Assembly: GCA_025210475.1 (NCBI GenBank)
Contig: JAOARW010000104.1
Location: forward strand, 145,801-209,800
Source: Carboxylicivirga sp.
GTDB taxonomy: Bacteria > Bacteroidota > Bacteroidia > Bacteroidales > Marinilabiliaceae
Direction of reading: 5' to 3'
Length of the DNA stretch: 64,000 nt
The notes under the pieces are model-generated. The model was not told the origin of the DNA and searched no databases. It saw nothing but the letters and a program-made list of their open reading frames with translations. The stretch's first letter is position 1. The number at the start of each line of letters is the position of its first letter. Positions 8,224 through 16,271 of the stretch are shown here, in pieces. The position numbers and the translations under genes are program-made.

Positions 8224-9393
8224 ATGAGGAAAACCATTATATCAATCATTGTAATAATTTTTTGTATCGTTGGCAAAGCACAGGATTTAAAACCTGAAGT
8301 TATTTGCAGTACCAATGATGTGTATGTAGTTCCTAAAGGGCAACTTGCTAGGTTAAAAGTAAGTCAGGATACTTATCATATTCCTGTAGTATTTCATGTT
8401 TTTGATCCGGAAGATCCTCAAGCGTGTTTTACCATTGAAGATGCTAAGTTTGCCATTGATTTACTGAATGCAAATTTTTCAGGTAATCATCGGGATATTG
8501 AAAATGTTCAAGGTACATTCAAACCATTAATCGCTGAATGTAATTATAAGTTTCATTTGGCAAAAAAAGATAAGTATGGACAGGCTTTTAATGGAATAAC
8601 ATATCATAAGAAGGATTGGAAAGGAGATAATCCTGGAGCTAACAATACCTTAAAGCAATATGCTAATTTTAATTTAGGACAAAATACATCAGGCACTCAA
8701 AGATATCTTCAAATTTGGTTAACATATAATGTTAATGGAGATGATATGGGAAGCGGTTGGAGTTACCTGCCAAGCTATGATGGAGGAGGAAAGTGGGCTG
8801 GTATTGTTTATAATTATAAGTTGATTAATCATAGTAATGAATCAAACAATGATATATTAACGCATGAAGTTGGTCACTACCTTGGTTTATCCCATACATT
8901 TGGAGCTTCGTACACTCAATGTGGCGACGATGGCATTGAGGATACACCAGAAACCAAGTGTTTAGCCTGGAAATGCCGAAAAGGAAACCTTTGTAATGAT
9001 GGATTGGTCAATACTGAGAATTTTATGGATTATTCAGGTTGTACATCTATGTTCACGTTGGATCAAAAGGAATTAATGACCTATTGGTTGGAGCATGACT
9101 ATAGAAATAGCTTGTGGTCAAAAGAGAATTTAATTTTTACAGGCATTTATGACGATACAACTGTCGGAATAAAAGATGAACTGGAAGAGAAACTAAGAGT
9201 GCATCCCAACCCAACTGACGGACAAATTAATATTACAGGTATAAATGAGTTTAAAGCTGAGTTATACGATTTACTCGGTAATAAGCTGGCGGAATTCAGT
9301 AATGAATCGTTGGAATATCAGGTTCCGGGCATGTATCTTTTAAAAGTTCATCATAAAGGGTGTTTTGTAGTAAGAAAAATTTATATCAAATAA
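8224..9393 (+). CDS. Secreted M43 (pappalysin-like) zinc metalloprotease with T9SS sorting domain
   Basis: Extracellular metallopeptidase, 389 aa from ATG 8224. This start gives a clean signal peptide (MRKTIISIIVIIFCIVGKAQ); an in-frame start at 8167 would overlap the previous gene and the terminator. The catalytic motif HEVGHYLGLSH (about residues 214-224) is the HExxHxxGxxH zinc site, and the Met-turn appears as NFMDYSGC. Cysteines around ECNY, TQCGDDG and CRKGNLCNDG probably form disulphides. The C-terminal ~70 residues (VHPNPTDGQINI ... GMYLLKVHHKG) are a type A T9SS sorting domain, so the protein should be secreted or anchored at the surface. Its place behind a sigma/FecR/susCD set suggests that locus feeds on protein or peptides. 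Confidence 0.9.
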   Translation: MRKTIISIIVIIFCIVGKAQDLKPEVICSTNDVYVVPKGQLARLKVSQDTYHIPVVFHVFDPEDPQACFTIEDAKFAIDLLNANFSGNHRDIENVQGTFKPLIAECNYKFHLAKKDKYGQAFNGITYHKKDWKGDNPGANNTLKQYANFNLGQNTSGTQRYLQIWLTYNVNGDDMGSGWSYLPSYDGGGKWAGIVYNYKLINHSNESNNDILTHEVGHYLGLSHTFGASYTQCGDDGIEDTPETKCLAWKCRKGNLCNDGLVNTENFMDYSGCTSMFTLDQKELMTYWLEHDYRNSLWSKENLIFTGIYDDTTVGIKDELEEKLRVHPNPTDGQINITGINEFKAELYDLLGNKLAEFSNESLEYQVPGMYLLKVHHKGCFVVRKIYIK

Positions 9394-9418
9394 TTGAAAA
9401 AAAAGTAAAATGGATATA

Positions 9419-9473
9419 GGGTTTTCTTTAATTGATGCATCTTATATGTGAATCAATTAAAACAGATAAACCC
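9419..9473 (+). terminator. Long stem-loop downstream of the M43 protease
   Basis: The outer stem is GGGTTT (9419-9424) with AAACCC (9468-9473), and the inner 10-bp stem is TTTAATTGAT (9427-9436) with ATCAATTAAA (9452-9461). It begins 25 bases after the protease stop. There is no T-run, so it may be an mRNA 3-prime stabiliser rather than a strict intrinsic terminator. Confidence 0.45.
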
Positions 9474-9497
9474 AATGAGTTAAGCAATAGAACCAAG

Positions 9498-9556
9498 CCA
9501 ATGTTAATACTGCCATATTGCATTGGTGACATTTGAATCCTGTTAAAGTTGAAGCC
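9498..9556 (+). promoter_or_regulatory. Stem-loop plus box (copy 2 of the hexaloop element)
   Basis: Stem CCAATG (9498-9503) / CATTGG (9521-9526), then AATA (9506-9509) / TATT (9516-9519), presents the loop CTGCCA (9510-9515). The box AATCCTGTTAAAGTTGAAGC follows from 9536. Loop and box match copy 1 at 2097-2156 while the stem sequence differs. It lies about 500 bases upstream of the SusC at 10056. Confidence 0.4.
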
Positions 9557-9713
9557 TATTACATCCTTCCATTACCGATGTTTGTAATTATCACTTCAAT
9601 CTTAATGTATGCAATAAATTAGTTAAAAGGCACTTATTCAGCCGTATAGGTGCGATGGCTAATCATTTTTTAATGCTTTATAAAAGAAATACAAAACTGC
9701 TGATAGCAAAGGA

Positions 9714-9819
9714 CAAACGTGTTACAAACTATCATCATACATTAATCATAAAGACTAAAGGTTTAAAGGACAAAATTGATTGATGGGGGCTGCCATTTAG
9801 CTAGCAATGGTAGCCTTTT
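9714..9819 (+). ncRNA. Candidate small RNA / susCD-flanking repeat, copy A
   Basis: The block starts with CAAACGTG (9714-9721). It contains 27 bases (9739-9765, ATTAATCATAAAGACTAAAG at its core) identical to copy B, then TGATTGATGG (9777-9786). It ends in a 10-bp hairpin (9788-9797 with 9806-9815, one G-U pair) followed by TTTT. The hairpin sequence differs from that of copy B while the upstream block is conserved. No coding frame was seen. No clear promoter was found, so an independent RNA gene is inference. Confidence 0.45.
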
Positions 9820-10055
9820 AAAAATCATTCAAAATGTCATTGATTTTAGAAAGTTTAAATCACGTCACATCCATGGTTTATGAACTGTGGTTTCACAAAA
9901 AACGCCTTAATGTACACAACTAGATAAGCACTCATTTTAAAAGTTTAAGCTCTAAAATGATGCTGTAAATGGTATTGAATACAAATGGGGCAATTGTAAA
10001 TTTTTAAAAGTTATTGTCTCAATTATTAATCATTTATTAACTTAAATCTACATCT

Positions 10056-13000
10056 ATGAAGAAAGTACTTATTGCACTTTCATTGATGGTTATGTTCAGT
10101 TTTAGCTTATTGGCACAAACGACGAATGTAACCGGAATGGTGACCGACGCAAATGATGGTAGTCCCATACCAGGTGTGTCTGTTTTTGTAAAAGGAACAA
10201 CGATTGGTACCGTAACCAATGCCGAAGGAAAGTATTCGTTGGGAGTACCAAACGATGCCCAAACAATTGTATTCTCATTTGTGGGAATGACAACTAAGGA
10301 AATAGCGTATACCGGGCAATCAACTTTAGATGCCGTATTAGAAGGTGATGCAGTTGACGTTGGCGAAGTTGTAGTAACAGCTTTAGGTATTAAACGAGAG
10401 AAAAAAGCTCTGGGGTATGCTGTAACAGAGATGAATACAGATGAATTAATTAAATCTCGCGAGGCTAATATTGTAAATGCCATGGCCGGTAAGGTGGCAG
10501 GCGTACAAATTACCAGTTCTTCCGGACAGGCCGGTTCTTCTTCGCGAATCGTTATTCGCGGTAATTCTTCGATTAATTACAACAACCAGCCGCTTTTTGT
10601 AATTGACGGTATTCCATTTGAGAACAACGAATCATCGATTAAAAGTTCGTTAAGCTACGGTGGTGGTACCAACTCGGGAATTGATATTGATCCTAATAAT
10701 ATCGAAACCATGACTGTTTTGAAAGGAGCTTCTGCATCTGCACTTTATGGATCAAGAGCCGCCAATGGTGTTGTAATTATTACAACTAAAAGCGGGCAAA
10801 AAGGTGATAACTTAACGGTTAATGTCAGCCATACCACCAGCTTGGATAAAATCATTGAAACACCATTGCAAAACACGTGGGCACAAGGATGGTATGAGAT
10901 TAATGATGGCAGCGATGCAACCTTTACCTATGCCGATGGCGATAATATAAAAACATCGTGGTCGTGGGGACCGCGCATTGATGATACGCCTGAAGCCAAG
11001 CGTTATAATCGCTGGGATGTATTTGAAACGGGTGTAACAAATGAAACCAATGTTTCATTAAACGGAGGCGGAAAAAAGGCTACTTATTTTGCTTCTTTCT
11101 CTAACCTCGATCAGGACGGAACATTATCACCAATTGAATTTAACCGTCGAAACCTTCTTGCCAAGTTTACCATTGATTTAACTGAGAAGTTGAGGGTTAG
11201 TACTTCAGTAAACTACATTAATACACAGACACATCGATTGATGGAAGGTAATGATCCGGCGGCCTTTATGAATTCATTTTTGGGTTCTCCTTTAACCTGG
11301 AATATGTATCCAGCTACCTACGAAGATGGCTCCCAGCGTGTTTATCGCTCTGGTGGGCGAAACAACTACGTTTGGTTGATGGATAACTCAGGCAATCCTA
11401 GTGAGAGAAATCGTTTTCTAAATACTTTTGATGTTTCGTATAAATTCAATGATAAGTTAAGTTTTGTAGGACGTATCGGACAGGATTTCTACAAATCGCA
11501 GGAAGAATTCTATGTGAATCAGGGTGCGACAGGTGGACACTCGGTTGGGACATATAATGTGTATAACCGCACGTTCAGTAACCTAAATACAGATTTAATG
11601 CTGAACTATTCCACTGAATTATCTGACGATTTAAACTTGGATGCCATGCTTGGTATGAACATTACAGATAATGAGATTAAAGAAAATGGTATCAATGGAA
11701 AGCAATACATTGTGCCTGACTTTTATAATATTAATAACTGTATGTCGCAGTTGCCATGGAGTACAAATTATCAAAAACGGAGTGTTTCGTGGTATACCAG
11801 CTTAACAGCTTCGTACAAAAACTTCTTGTACTATACTTTCACTGGTCGCATGGATAAGTCATCTACTTTACCAAAGGATAACAACCAGTTTTTCTATATG
11901 TCTAATAGTTTAGGTTTGGTTTTCTCCGAATTGATGGAAGATAAATCAGTTTTAAGCTATGGAAAGCTTAGAGTTTCATATGCATCGGTTGGTAACGATG
12001 CTCCGGCTTATAGCACTGTTACCGGCAAGGTGGTTCCTGAACCCTATGATCCATACCGTGGCTATATACAATATCCATTTAACGGAGTTGGTGGGTTTAT
12101 AGAGTCAAGTTTACAGGGTAATAATGAGTTAAAGCCAGAGATGACTGATGAGTTTGAAATTGGATTGGAAGCTAAGTTTTTTAACGACCGATTAGGTGTT
12201 GATGCAGCTTATTATAATAAAGTTAGTAAAGATCAGATTGTCAGGGCACCAATTGATAACTCGACCGGATTTGATAGTCGCATGATCAATATTGGTAAGA
12301 TGACCAATAAGGGTGTTGAGCTGATGCTTTACGGTACACCAGTTAAAACAGGTGACTTCTCATGGGATGTAACATTAAACTGGAGTAAGAATGACAACGT
12401 TGTTGACAAAATTGCTGACGGAGTAAGTTCTATTCAATTGAATGGATTTACCGGTGAAGGACCTTATATCGTAGAAGGTCAGCCATATGGTGTTTTATGG
12501 GGAACTAAAGTTGCTCGCGATAACCAGTGGCGTAAGGTTGTTAATGAAGAAAGTGGTCGATGGTTGGTTGACGAAACCCGTCCGGGTGTGGTTGGGGATG
12601 TTAATCCAAACTGGATTGGAGGTATTCGCAATACCTTAAATTATAAAGGATTTTCGGTATCAGCATTTATCGATATAAAAAATGGTGGACAAGTGTTTAA
12701 CCTGGATGAGCATTACCTAATGTACTATGGTATGTCAACTTTAACAGAAGATCGCCCACAAAGTATGCAAGTTGTTTTAGATGGCCCGACAGGTTCGCTC
12801 GATAGTGATGGTAATGTTGTGTTAACAGGCGAACAAAATTCGGAAGCAATTGATTATGGAGCACATTATCGTAATCATGTTTCAAATATTACGGAAGAGA
12901 TGGTGCAGAAAACTGACTTTATAAAACTTAGAGAAGTTTCCTTATCATATAATTTCCCTCAATCGATTCTTAGCCGAACGAACTTTATTAAAGGGTGTAA

Positions 13001-13163
13001 TATTTCATTAACAGGTCGAAATCTTTGGATTAAAAAAGACGATAGCTTTACAGGAGCAGATCCTGAAGGAAGTTTATCAGGAAGTGGTAACGGACAAGGT
13101 ATCATTAATTACATGATGCCTTCAACAAAGACTTTTACGGCTAGTATTAAGTTAACATTTTAA
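10056..13163 (+). CDS. SusC/RagA-type TonB-dependent receptor without STN domain (locus 2)
   Basis: Outer-membrane importer of 1035 aa, paired with the SusD-like protein at 13175. A signal peptide ends at FSLLAQ (about residue 20). The carboxypeptidase-regulatory-like domain starts at once (SPIPGVSVFVKGTTIGTV, ~23-95). VVVTALGIKREKKALGYAV near 104 marks the plug boundary, and the plug ends at GVVIITTKSG near 245. The barrel ends in TASIKLTF. The FecA-type STN signalling domain present in the other two SusC proteins is absent here, and there is no sigma/FecR pair next to it, so regulation differs. The leader contains no hairpin close to the start codon. Confidence 0.95.
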   Translation: MKKVLIALSLMVMFSFSLLAQTTNVTGMVTDANDGSPIPGVSVFVKGTTIGTVTNAEGKYSLGVPNDAQTIVFSFVGMTTKEIAYTGQSTLDAVLEGDAVDVGEVVVTALGIKREKKALGYAVTEMNTDELIKSREANIVNAMAGKVAGVQITSSSGQAGSSSRIVIRGNSSINYNNQPLFVIDGIPFENNESSIKSSLSYGGGTNSGIDIDPNNIETMTVLKGASASALYGSRAANGVVIITTKSGQKGDNLTVNVSHTTSLDKIIETPLQNTWAQGWYEINDGSDATFTYADGDNIKTSWSWGPRIDDTPEAKRYNRWDVFETGVTNETNVSLNGGGKKATYFASFSNLDQDGTLSPIEFNRRNLLAKFTIDLTEKLRVSTSVNYINTQTHRLMEGNDPAAFMNSFLGSPLTWNMYPATYEDGSQRVYRSGGRNNYVWLMDNSGNPSERNRFLNTFDVSYKFNDKLSFVGRIGQDFYKSQEEFYVNQGATGGHSVGTYNVYNRTFSNLNTDLMLNYSTELSDDLNLDAMLGMNITDNEIKENGINGKQYIVPDFYNINNCMSQLPWSTNYQKRSVSWYTSLTASYKNFLYYTFTGRMDKSSTLPKDNNQFFYMSNSLGLVFSELMEDKSVLSYGKLRVSYASVGNDAPAYSTVTGKVVPEPYDPYRGYIQYPFNGVGGFIESSLQGNNELKPEMTDEFEIGLEAKFFNDRLGVDAAYYNKVSKDQIVRAPIDNSTGFDSRMINIGKMTNKGVELMLYGTPVKTGDFSWDVTLNWSKNDNVVDKIADGVSSIQLNGFTGEGPYIVEGQPYGVLWGTKVARDNQWRKVVNEESGRWLVDETRPGVVGDVNPNWIGGIRNTLNYKGFSVSAFIDIKNGGQVFNLDEHYLMYYGMSTLTEDRPQSMQVVLDGPTGSLDSDGNVVLTGEQNSEAIDYGAHYRNHVSNITEEMVQKTDFIKLREVSLSYNFPQSILSRTNFIKGCNISLTGRNLWIKKDDSFTGADPEGSLSGSGNGQGIINYMMPSTKTFTASIKLTF

Positions 13164-13174
13164 AAGCGCTGAAA

Positions 13175-14638
13175 ATGAAAATATTTGATAAAATAAAATA
13201 TCTTGGATTGACGCTTTTAATGGCGTTAGTAATGCTATCTTCTTGTGAAGATTATCTAGATGTTAATGTTGATCCTGATACACCAAGTGATGAACAAATG
13301 ACCGAGGCTGTTTACCTACCTGGTATTTTGGGATATGCATCTTATCGGGGAGTCGAATTTGCTTATACTTACAGTTCGCATTGGATGCTTCAATTTGCAG
13401 CTTACGGTTACGATGCCGGTGGACCTGAACATTTTGATTTAAGACCGTCTACTTCCGATTATTTCTGGTCGTTGTACACACAATCAATTAAAAATGCTGA
13501 CCGTATGTTAAAGCTGGCTGAGAAAAATGGAAATGCCCATTATGCAGGAATTGCTAAGGTTATTTTAGCCCATCAGTTTGCCACATTAACAGATATGTTT
13601 GGCGATATACCTTGTACACAGGCATTACAAGAAGGTGTTGATTTTCCAACATTTGATAGCCAGGAAGTGGTGTACGGAAAAATCATTGATTGGCTTAACT
13701 CAGCGGTAACTGATTTTGGAAAAGAAAACGGCGGTGTTGCTCCTGGAAGTGATGATTTACTGTATGGCGGTAATATTGCAAAGTGGAATAAATTTGCGAA
13801 CTCCTTGCTTGCCCGTTACCATATGCGTTTGTATTATCGTAACAATGCCAACGGTAGCAGTGCACTTGCCGCTGTAGCTAAGGGTTTTGAAAACGCAGCT
13901 GATGCCGCAAAATTAGCTTATGCCGCTCAGCCTAATCAGCAAAGTTACTGGTATCAGTACTCGTTAAACTGGACTTGGTATGGCGAATTTTATCCAACCA
14001 TTTACTTCGTAGATTTACTTAAAAACTCTTCTGATCCTCGATTATCAATGTTCTTTACAGAAAATAAAGATGGAGAATATGTTGGACATGTATCGGGAAC
14101 TGTATCGAATGATGATGCCCATGGAGGTAAAGATCTAAGTCGTTTCAAGCCTTTTTTATATGCTCAGGAAGGACCTTCAAAGTTTATGTCGTTTGAAGAA
14201 CTTAAATTCATTGAGGTAGAAGCATTATTGCATACCGATGCTTCTGTTTCAACAATTCAGGATGCATTGGAAGCGGCAATCACTTCAGACATGCTTGCCT
14301 TGGGTGTTGCACAGGAAGATATCGATACTTATTTGGAAAGAGATGAGTTAGATTTATCTGCTGCAGCCGATGATGAAGAGCGTTTAGAAATTATCATGAT
14401 GCAGAAGTATATTGCCGTATATATGGAAAACTCAGAGCCTTATAATGATTGGCGACGTACCGGTTATCCGGCATTTACCAGCGAAATTTGGGAAGCTAAT
14501 ATGGATCATGGTGGTTTCCAGAATACAACTGCTCCACTGAGATATATTTATCCACTATCATCTTATCAGCGTAATGAAGATAATACGCCTCAGGTAGATA
14601 TGTGGGAGGATAAAGTTTGGTGGGATGCCAAAAATTAG
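13175..14638 (+). CDS. SusD-like lipoprotein, SusD_2 type (locus 2)
   Basis: Partner lipoprotein of the SusC ending 11 bases upstream, 487 aa. The lipobox is VMLSSCEDYLDVNVDP. The sequence YLPGILGYASYRG, followed by helices around KNADRMLKLAEKNGN and YAGIAKVILAHQFATLTDMFGDIPC, is the pattern of the SusD_2/SusD-like subfamily rather than the classical RagB type. The C-terminus carries YNDWRRTGYPAF and the conserved PLRYIYPLSSYQRN. The substrate is unknown. No hydrolase is encoded in this locus. Confidence 0.92.
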   Translation: MKIFDKIKYLGLTLLMALVMLSSCEDYLDVNVDPDTPSDEQMTEAVYLPGILGYASYRGVEFAYTYSSHWMLQFAAYGYDAGGPEHFDLRPSTSDYFWSLYTQSIKNADRMLKLAEKNGNAHYAGIAKVILAHQFATLTDMFGDIPCTQALQEGVDFPTFDSQEVVYGKIIDWLNSAVTDFGKENGGVAPGSDDLLYGGNIAKWNKFANSLLARYHMRLYYRNNANGSSALAAVAKGFENAADAAKLAYAAQPNQQSYWYQYSLNWTWYGEFYPTIYFVDLLKNSSDPRLSMFFTENKDGEYVGHVSGTVSNDDAHGGKDLSRFKPFLYAQEGPSKFMSFEELKFIEVEALLHTDASVSTIQDALEAAITSDMLALGVAQEDIDTYLERDELDLSAAADDEERLEIIMMQKYIAVYMENSEPYNDWRRTGYPAFTSEIWEANMDHGGFQNTTAPLRYIYPLSSYQRNEDNTPQVDMWEDKVWWDAKN

Positions 14639-14683
14639 ATTTTTCAAAAAGACTAGTGTGTGATTTGGATTTATATTCAGAAT

Positions 14684-14705
14684 GGAGCCTGCAATGGCAG
14701 GCTCT
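14684..14705 (+). terminator. Terminator of the susCD locus 2 operon
   Basis: Stem GAGCCTGC (14685-14692) / GCAGGCTC (14697-14704) with loop AATG, extended by one G-T pair and followed by TGTTCTTTCC. It lies 46 bases after the susD stop and upstream of repeat copy B, so copy B lies outside the terminated operon. Confidence 0.75.
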
Positions 14706-14770
14706 GTTCTTTCCTTCAGGTGACACACCATAACGTAACCCAAATCATCTGTCCCGTGATATTTATGCTG

Positions 14771-14869
14771 CAAACGTGCAGAATAATTATCACACATTAA
14801 TCATAAAGACTAAAGGTTTAGAATTTTCTGAGATGATTGATGGAAGGTGGCTTTTTAGCCACCTTTTTT
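14771..14869 (+). ncRNA. Candidate small RNA / susCD-flanking repeat, copy B
   Basis: It starts with CAAACGTG (14771-14778) inside a small hairpin CTGC-AAACGT-GCAG. It shares 27 identical bases with copy A (14794-14820), then TGATTGATGG (14834-14843), and ends with a 9-bp perfect hairpin (14844-14852 with 14857-14865, TTTT loop) and a six-T run: a strong intrinsic terminator. It stands between the operon terminator at 14684 and the thioesterase at 14901. Independent transcription is inferred. Confidence 0.5.
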
Positions 14870-14900
14870 ATTTCTACATTCGTGAGTTAAAAGGATAGCA

Positions 14901-15311
14901 ATGAATCACGAATATCAATACGAATTAGAGTTTAAAGTCCGCGACTACGAGTGCGATCTGCAAGGCATTGTTAATAACTCTGTTTACCAAAACTACCTGG
15001 AACATACACGTCATGAATTTTTGGATTCCTTAGGTGTTAATTTCAAAGAATTATTTGAAAGAAACATCGTGGCAGTTGTGGCACGCATCGATTTATCGTA
15101 CAAAACACCTTTAAAAAGTAACGATACTTTTGTGGTGCGTACCCGTGTTGAGCATAAAGGTATTAAATACATGTTTTACCAGGATATTTACCGCTTGCCC
15201 GATGAGAAGCTTTGTCTGAAAGGTGTTGTAACCACAACAACTTTGGTTGATGGTAAACTGGCAGTATGCACTGATCTGGCTGTTGCTCTTTCAAAAGCCG
15301 GTCAGCATTAA
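14901..15311 (+). CDS. Acyl-CoA thioesterase, 4HBT hotdog family
   Basis: A 136-aa cytoplasmic hotdog-fold protein of the YbgC/FadM type, which hydrolyses acyl-CoA thioesters. The signature region is VRDYECDLQGIVNNSVYQNYLEHTR: the usual D-x-x-G-I-V-N/H-x-x-x-Y catalytic loop, here with Asp-Leu-Gln-Gly and Asn where many members have His. The following EFLDSLGVNF and RIDLSYKTPLKSND also fit. It probably forms a dimer or tetramer. The substrate chain length cannot be told. It stands alone, immediately after the terminator of repeat copy B and convergent with xthA. Confidence 0.88.
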   Translation: MNHEYQYELEFKVRDYECDLQGIVNNSVYQNYLEHTRHEFLDSLGVNFKELFERNIVAVVARIDLSYKTPLKSNDTFVVRTRVEHKGIKYMFYQDIYRLPDEKLCLKGVVTTTTLVDGKLAVCTDLAVALSKAGQH

Positions 15312-15423
15312 AGATTTGTAGAATGGAGGAGGAATGAAAAAACAGGCTTTCATTTCTCCCCATTCAAAACTTATCTGTTAGTGAAAGTCCAGTTGAAAAT
15401 AAGATTCAATAGTACTTTCTGGT

Positions 15424-16185
15424 TTACAACTCAATTCCAACAGGGCAATGGTCCGATCCCATTATTTCGTTATGGATAAAGGCATCTTTTAATTGAGGCA
15501 GAAAACTTTCGCTGGCTAAGAAATAATCGATTCTCCAGCCAACATTCTTACCACGTGCACCAGCCCGATAACTCCACCACGAATATTTATCAGTTACCTC
15601 AGGGTAGAAATGGCGAAAAGTATCTTTTAAACCACCTTGAGTAAATCGGTCCATGCCATCAATTTCTTCCTGCATATAACCCGCCGATTTGTTGTAATTG
15701 GGTTTCGGACGAGCTAAATCAATTGCCGTATGAGCCACGTTAAAATCACCGCATACCAACACTGGTTTTGTTTCCTCAAGCTTCTTTAGATAATCAAAAA
15801 AGTCTTTGTCCCAGCTTTGTCGGTAATCCAGTCGCTTTAATTCACTGCCCGAGTTGGGCACATAAACAGTAACCAGGTAAAAATCATCGTATTCGGCACA
15901 AAGCACACGTCCTTCCTGGTCGTGTGCTTCAATGCCCATATCTTTGGTAATATTTAATGGCTTTTGTTTACTGATGATGGCAGTGCCGGAGTATCCCTTT
16001 TTTTCGGCTGAATTAGAAAAAATGTGGTAATCCTTAAAATCGGCCAATGCCTCACTGACCTGGTGATCTTGTGCTTTGGTTTCTTGCAGGCACAATATTT
16101 CAGCATCCATTTGTTTGAATGATTCTAAAAACTCTTTCTTCATAACGGCCCGGATGCCGTTAACATTCCATGAAATAATCTTCAT
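15424..16185 (-). CDS. xthA: Exodeoxyribonuclease III / AP endonuclease
   Basis: Base-excision-repair nuclease of the EEP family, cleaving at abasic sites and degrading DNA from 3-prime ends. It has 253 aa from the ATG giving MKIISWNVNGIRAV; a longer frame adds nine hydrophobic residues that the family lacks. The catalytic motifs are NVNGIRA, the metal ligand Glu in LCLQETKAQ, YVPNSG, CGDFNVAHTAIDLARP (Asp/Asn pair), and the terminal GSDHCPVGIEL. The length is normal. It is encoded 86 bases downstream of trhO on the same strand. Confidence 0.95.
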   Translation of the reverse strand: MKIISWNVNGIRAVMKKEFLESFKQMDAEILCLQETKAQDHQVSEALADFKDYHIFSNSAEKKGYSGTAIISKQKPLNITKDMGIEAHDQEGRVLCAEYDDFYLVTVYVPNSGSELKRLDYRQSWDKDFFDYLKKLEETKPVLVCGDFNVAHTAIDLARPKPNYNKSAGYMQEEIDGMDRFTQGGLKDTFRHFYPEVTDKYSWWSYRAGARGKNVGWRIDYFLASESFLPQLKDAFIHNEIMGSDHCPVGIEL

Positions 16186-16271
16186 AAGCAATAGCAATAA
16201 GTTGAATCGCAAAATAGTGATTCTCGATTAAGGTTCAAAACCAGAATTTTTATTTGAAAGCCTATCGTATG

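Larger units (their letters stand above)
9394..10055. other. Gene-free 660-base interval with several structured elements
   Basis: No credible coding frame was found. The interval holds a long stem-loop behind the protease (9419-9473), the second copy of the hexaloop element (9498-9556), the first copy of the susCD-flanking repeat with its terminator (9714-9819), and the leader of the SusC at 10056. The density of structure is high for an ordinary spacer. Confidence 0.7.

Noticed and set aside
9788..9815. CTGCCA inside the terminator stem of repeat copy A as a third hexaloop element
   Set aside because: Here the hexamer is in the stem rather than the loop and no following AATCCTGTT box is present.
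10037..10483. 148-codon minus-strand open frame
   Set aside because: Lies entirely antisense to the SusC signal, regulatory and plug coding region; composition reflects the codon use of the sense strand and no family features were seen.
9714..14869. Repeat copies A and B as insertion-sequence ends of a composite transposon
   Set aside because: They are direct repeats with intrinsic terminators and there is no transposase or target duplication between or beside them.
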